Source: Pseudorhodoplanes sp.
GTDB taxonomy: Bacteria; Pseudomonadota; Alphaproteobacteria; Rhizobiales; Xanthobacteraceae
Length of the DNA: 64,000 nucleotides
Assembly (NCBI GenBank): GCA_019187085.1
Contig: JABARS010000006.1
Coordinates: 10,894-74,893, forward strand
Direction: 5' to 3'
Shown: piece after piece, positions 62,746 to 64,000 of the stretch
Numbering within the stretch: the first letter of the stretch is position 1
Layout of the letters: each line of letters starts with the position of its first letter
Program-made: the position numbers and the translations under genes
The notes under the pieces: generated by a model
What the model saw: only the letters and a program-made list of their open reading frames with translations
The model's database searches: none
Told to the model about the DNA's origin: nothing

Positions 62746-63753
62746 ATGTGCATTATGGTGACCGGAGGCTGCGGCTATATCGGCAGCCATATGGTGCACG
62801 AACTCGTCGATGCCGGCGAGCAGGTGATCGTGCTCGACGATCTGTCGACCGGATTTCGCTCGGCCATCCCGCAGAGCGTGCCGCTCTATGTCGGCAATAC
62901 CGGCGATGTCGGCCTCACCGGCGCCCTGATCGGCGCGCATCGTGTCAACGCCATCATCCATTTTGCGGCATCGATCGTGGTGCCGGAATCGGTGCGCGAT
63001 CCGCTTTATTATTACCACAACAACACGATGAACACCCGCTCGCTGCTGGAAAGCGCGATCAAGGGCGGCGTGAAGCATTTCATCTTCTCCTCGACCGCGG
63101 CCGTCTACGGAAACCCGGATCGCATCCCGGTGGCCGAGGATGCGCAGACGCACCCGATGTCGCCCTACGGCGCCTCCAAGCTGATGAGCGAGATCATGCT
63201 GCATGATGTCGCCGCCGCGCACGGGCTAAAATACGCGGTGCTGCGCTATTTCAATGTCGCAGGCGCCGACCCCGCCGGCCGCACCGGGCAGATGACCGTG
63301 GGCGCCACCCATCTCATCAAGGTCGGCGTCGAAGCCGCGCTCGGATTGCGCGCCAAGCTCGACGTGTACGGCACCAATTATCCGACGCCAGACGGCACCT
63401 GCATCCGCGACTATATCCATGTCAGCGATCTGGCCCGGGCACATTCGATGGCGCTTGCGCATCTGCGGCGTGGCGGCCGCAGCATGACGGTCAATTGCGG
63501 CTACGGACACGGCTATTCGGTGCTCGAGGTGATCGAGGCGGTCAAGCAGGTCAGCGGGCGGAACTTTGCGGTCGCGTACGCCGAGCGCCGCCCGGGCGAT
63601 CCCGCCGCGATCGTCGCCGACAGCGCCAAGATCCGAGCCGCGTTCGGCTGGGCGCCCCAGTTCGACGACCTGCCGACGATCGTGGGCCATGCGCTCGCCT
63701 GGGAAGCCAAGCTCGCCGCCGAGCGCGCGCTGCCGCTCGCCGCGCAGGCCTGA
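62746..63753 (+). CDS. galE: UDP-glucose 4-epimerase GalE
   Basis: I chose ATG 62746 (MCIMVTGGCGYIGSHMVHEL), giving 335 residues; the frame opens at 62632 but the extra residues do not look like GalE. Motifs: VTGGCGYIGSH (5-15), VLDDLSTGFRSAIP, HFAASIVVPESVRDPLYYYH, FSSTAAVYGNPDRIPV, SPYGASKLMSE (Y-x3-K), LRYFNVAGADPAGRTGQ and GTCIRDYIHVSDLARAH. It interconverts UDP-Glc and UDP-Gal (or GlcNAc forms) for core and O-chain sugars. It is followed after 146 bp by the MsbA-like gene. Confidence 0.93.
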   Translation: MCIMVTGGCGYIGSHMVHELVDAGEQVIVLDDLSTGFRSAIPQSVPLYVGNTGDVGLTGALIGAHRVNAIIHFAASIVVPESVRDPLYYYHNNTMNTRSLLESAIKGGVKHFIFSSTAAVYGNPDRIPVAEDAQTHPMSPYGASKLMSEIMLHDVAAAHGLKYAVLRYFNVAGADPAGRTGQMTVGATHLIKVGVEAALGLRAKLDVYGTNYPTPDGTCIRDYIHVSDLARAHSMALAHLRRGGRSMTVNCGYGHGYSVLEVIEAVKQVSGRNFAVAYAERRPGDPAAIVADSAKIRAAFGWAPQFDDLPTIVGHALAWEAKLAAERALPLAAQA

Positions 63754-63899
63754 CCAAGCTAGCTCCTTTTCATACTTGAATAATCTGGCACGGACGGGCA
63801 TGGAAGGCCCGGCTGCCCGGCGCGGCCGCCATGCCTGGATTCGGGCATCCGGACAACGGCCCAAAAGGCCCAAAAACAACCAGCATCGAAGGACCGTCA

Positions 63900-64000
63900 A
63901 TGCCCGGCACAGCCGACCACAATCCTGCCGCTGAGCAGAGTGCCTCCGCCCTGATCCGGCGTCTGGTGACCGAATACGGCCTGTCGCATTGGCGCCGCTA
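63900..64000 (+). CDS. ABC transporter start, MsbA-like (partial)
   Basis: ATG 63900 is preceded by GAAGGA at about 7 bp, and the frame is open to the window end. The first residues (MPGTADHNPAAEQSASALIR, then RLVTEYGLSHWRRY) resemble the cytoplasmic N-terminus of MsbA-type half-transporters of Hyphomicrobiales, which have a similar R-R-L-x(2)-E-Y-x(2)-x-H-W-x-R-Y segment just before the first membrane helix. Only 33 full codons are visible, so the call rests on a short match. Confidence 0.5.
   Translation, partial: MPGTADHNPAAEQSASALIRRLVTEYGLSHWRR

Noticed and set aside
1..64000. CRISPR arrays, tRNA, rRNA, transposases, integrases, prophage genes
   Set aside because: None recognised on either strand; repeats seen are short inverted repeats only.

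Overview
The window is a surface-glycan locus from a high-GC alphaproteobacterium, most likely a member of the Hyphomicrobiales (Bradyrhizobium / Rhodopseudomonas / Xanthobacteraceae type). That assignment rests on protein style, an LpcC-like core glycosyltransferase, a WreQ/WreU-like pair and a GATCATGATCC palindrome of the kind common in that group. It is inference, because no rRNA or housekeeping marker lies in the window. I saw no tRNA, rRNA, CRISPR array, transposase or integrase.

Region 1 (1-4.9 kb) holds a truncated GT4 glycosyltransferase (minus strand), legB (plus), the pair wlbB-wlbA (minus, UDP-ManNAc3NAcA-type sugar), and then a small regulatory module on the plus strand: a winged-helix regulator followed by an RfaH/NusG-like antiterminator.

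Region 2 (4.9-38.1 kb) is an almost gap-free run of about 33 genes on the minus strand, read from 38.1 kb down to 4.9 kb, with many ATGA/GTGA overlaps. It encodes two interleaved nonulosonic-acid pathways. The legionaminic-type set is legC, neuD, legI, legG, a PtmE-like nucleotidyltransferase and a CMP-transferase, with legB at 1.0 kb. The pseudaminic-type set is pseB, pseC, a pseG-like hydrolase, a second NeuB-family synthase and a PseH-like GNAT. It also carries further cytidylyltransferases, glycosyltransferases, methyltransferases, two asparagine-synthetase-like amidotransferases, an ABC flippase-like transporter and two decayed genes (a 2OG oxygenase and an FkbM methyltransferase). Embedded in the run is an unusual block: a DAHP-synthase-like enzyme, a shikimate-dehydrogenase-like enzyme and a free SAF-domain protein directly downstream of the NeuB homologue. 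Key residues are altered in the first two enzymes. This is my best candidate for an undescribed pathway.

The head of this run (38.13-38.37 kb) contains an ops-like element (TGCGGTAGCGTGC on the minus strand) in the legC leader, and a 15-bp inverted repeat of the form GTTCAY-N3-RYGAAC. The same repeat recurs in front of the winged-helix gene at 3.7 kb. This suggests one regulator controls both divergent promoters, while the RfaH-like protein keeps polymerase going through the 33-kb transcript.

Region 3 (38.3-64 kb) is visibly more GC-rich. It carries asnB with a methyltransferase; a carbamoyltransferase / DUF5989 / SxtJ-like module beside an SGNH protein; kpsF; a WbpM/WreQ/WreU-like set for starting an O-chain; a GT39-like membrane transferase; an O-antigen ligase; core glycosyltransferases; the complete ADP-heptose pathway (gmhA, gmhB, hldE, hldD) with waaF; an lpcC-like transferase; galE; and the start of an MsbA-like ABC transporter. 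Together these make heptose and Kdo precursors, assemble the LPS core, initiate an O-chain on a lipid carrier and ligate it. Region 2 supplies the exotic sugars.
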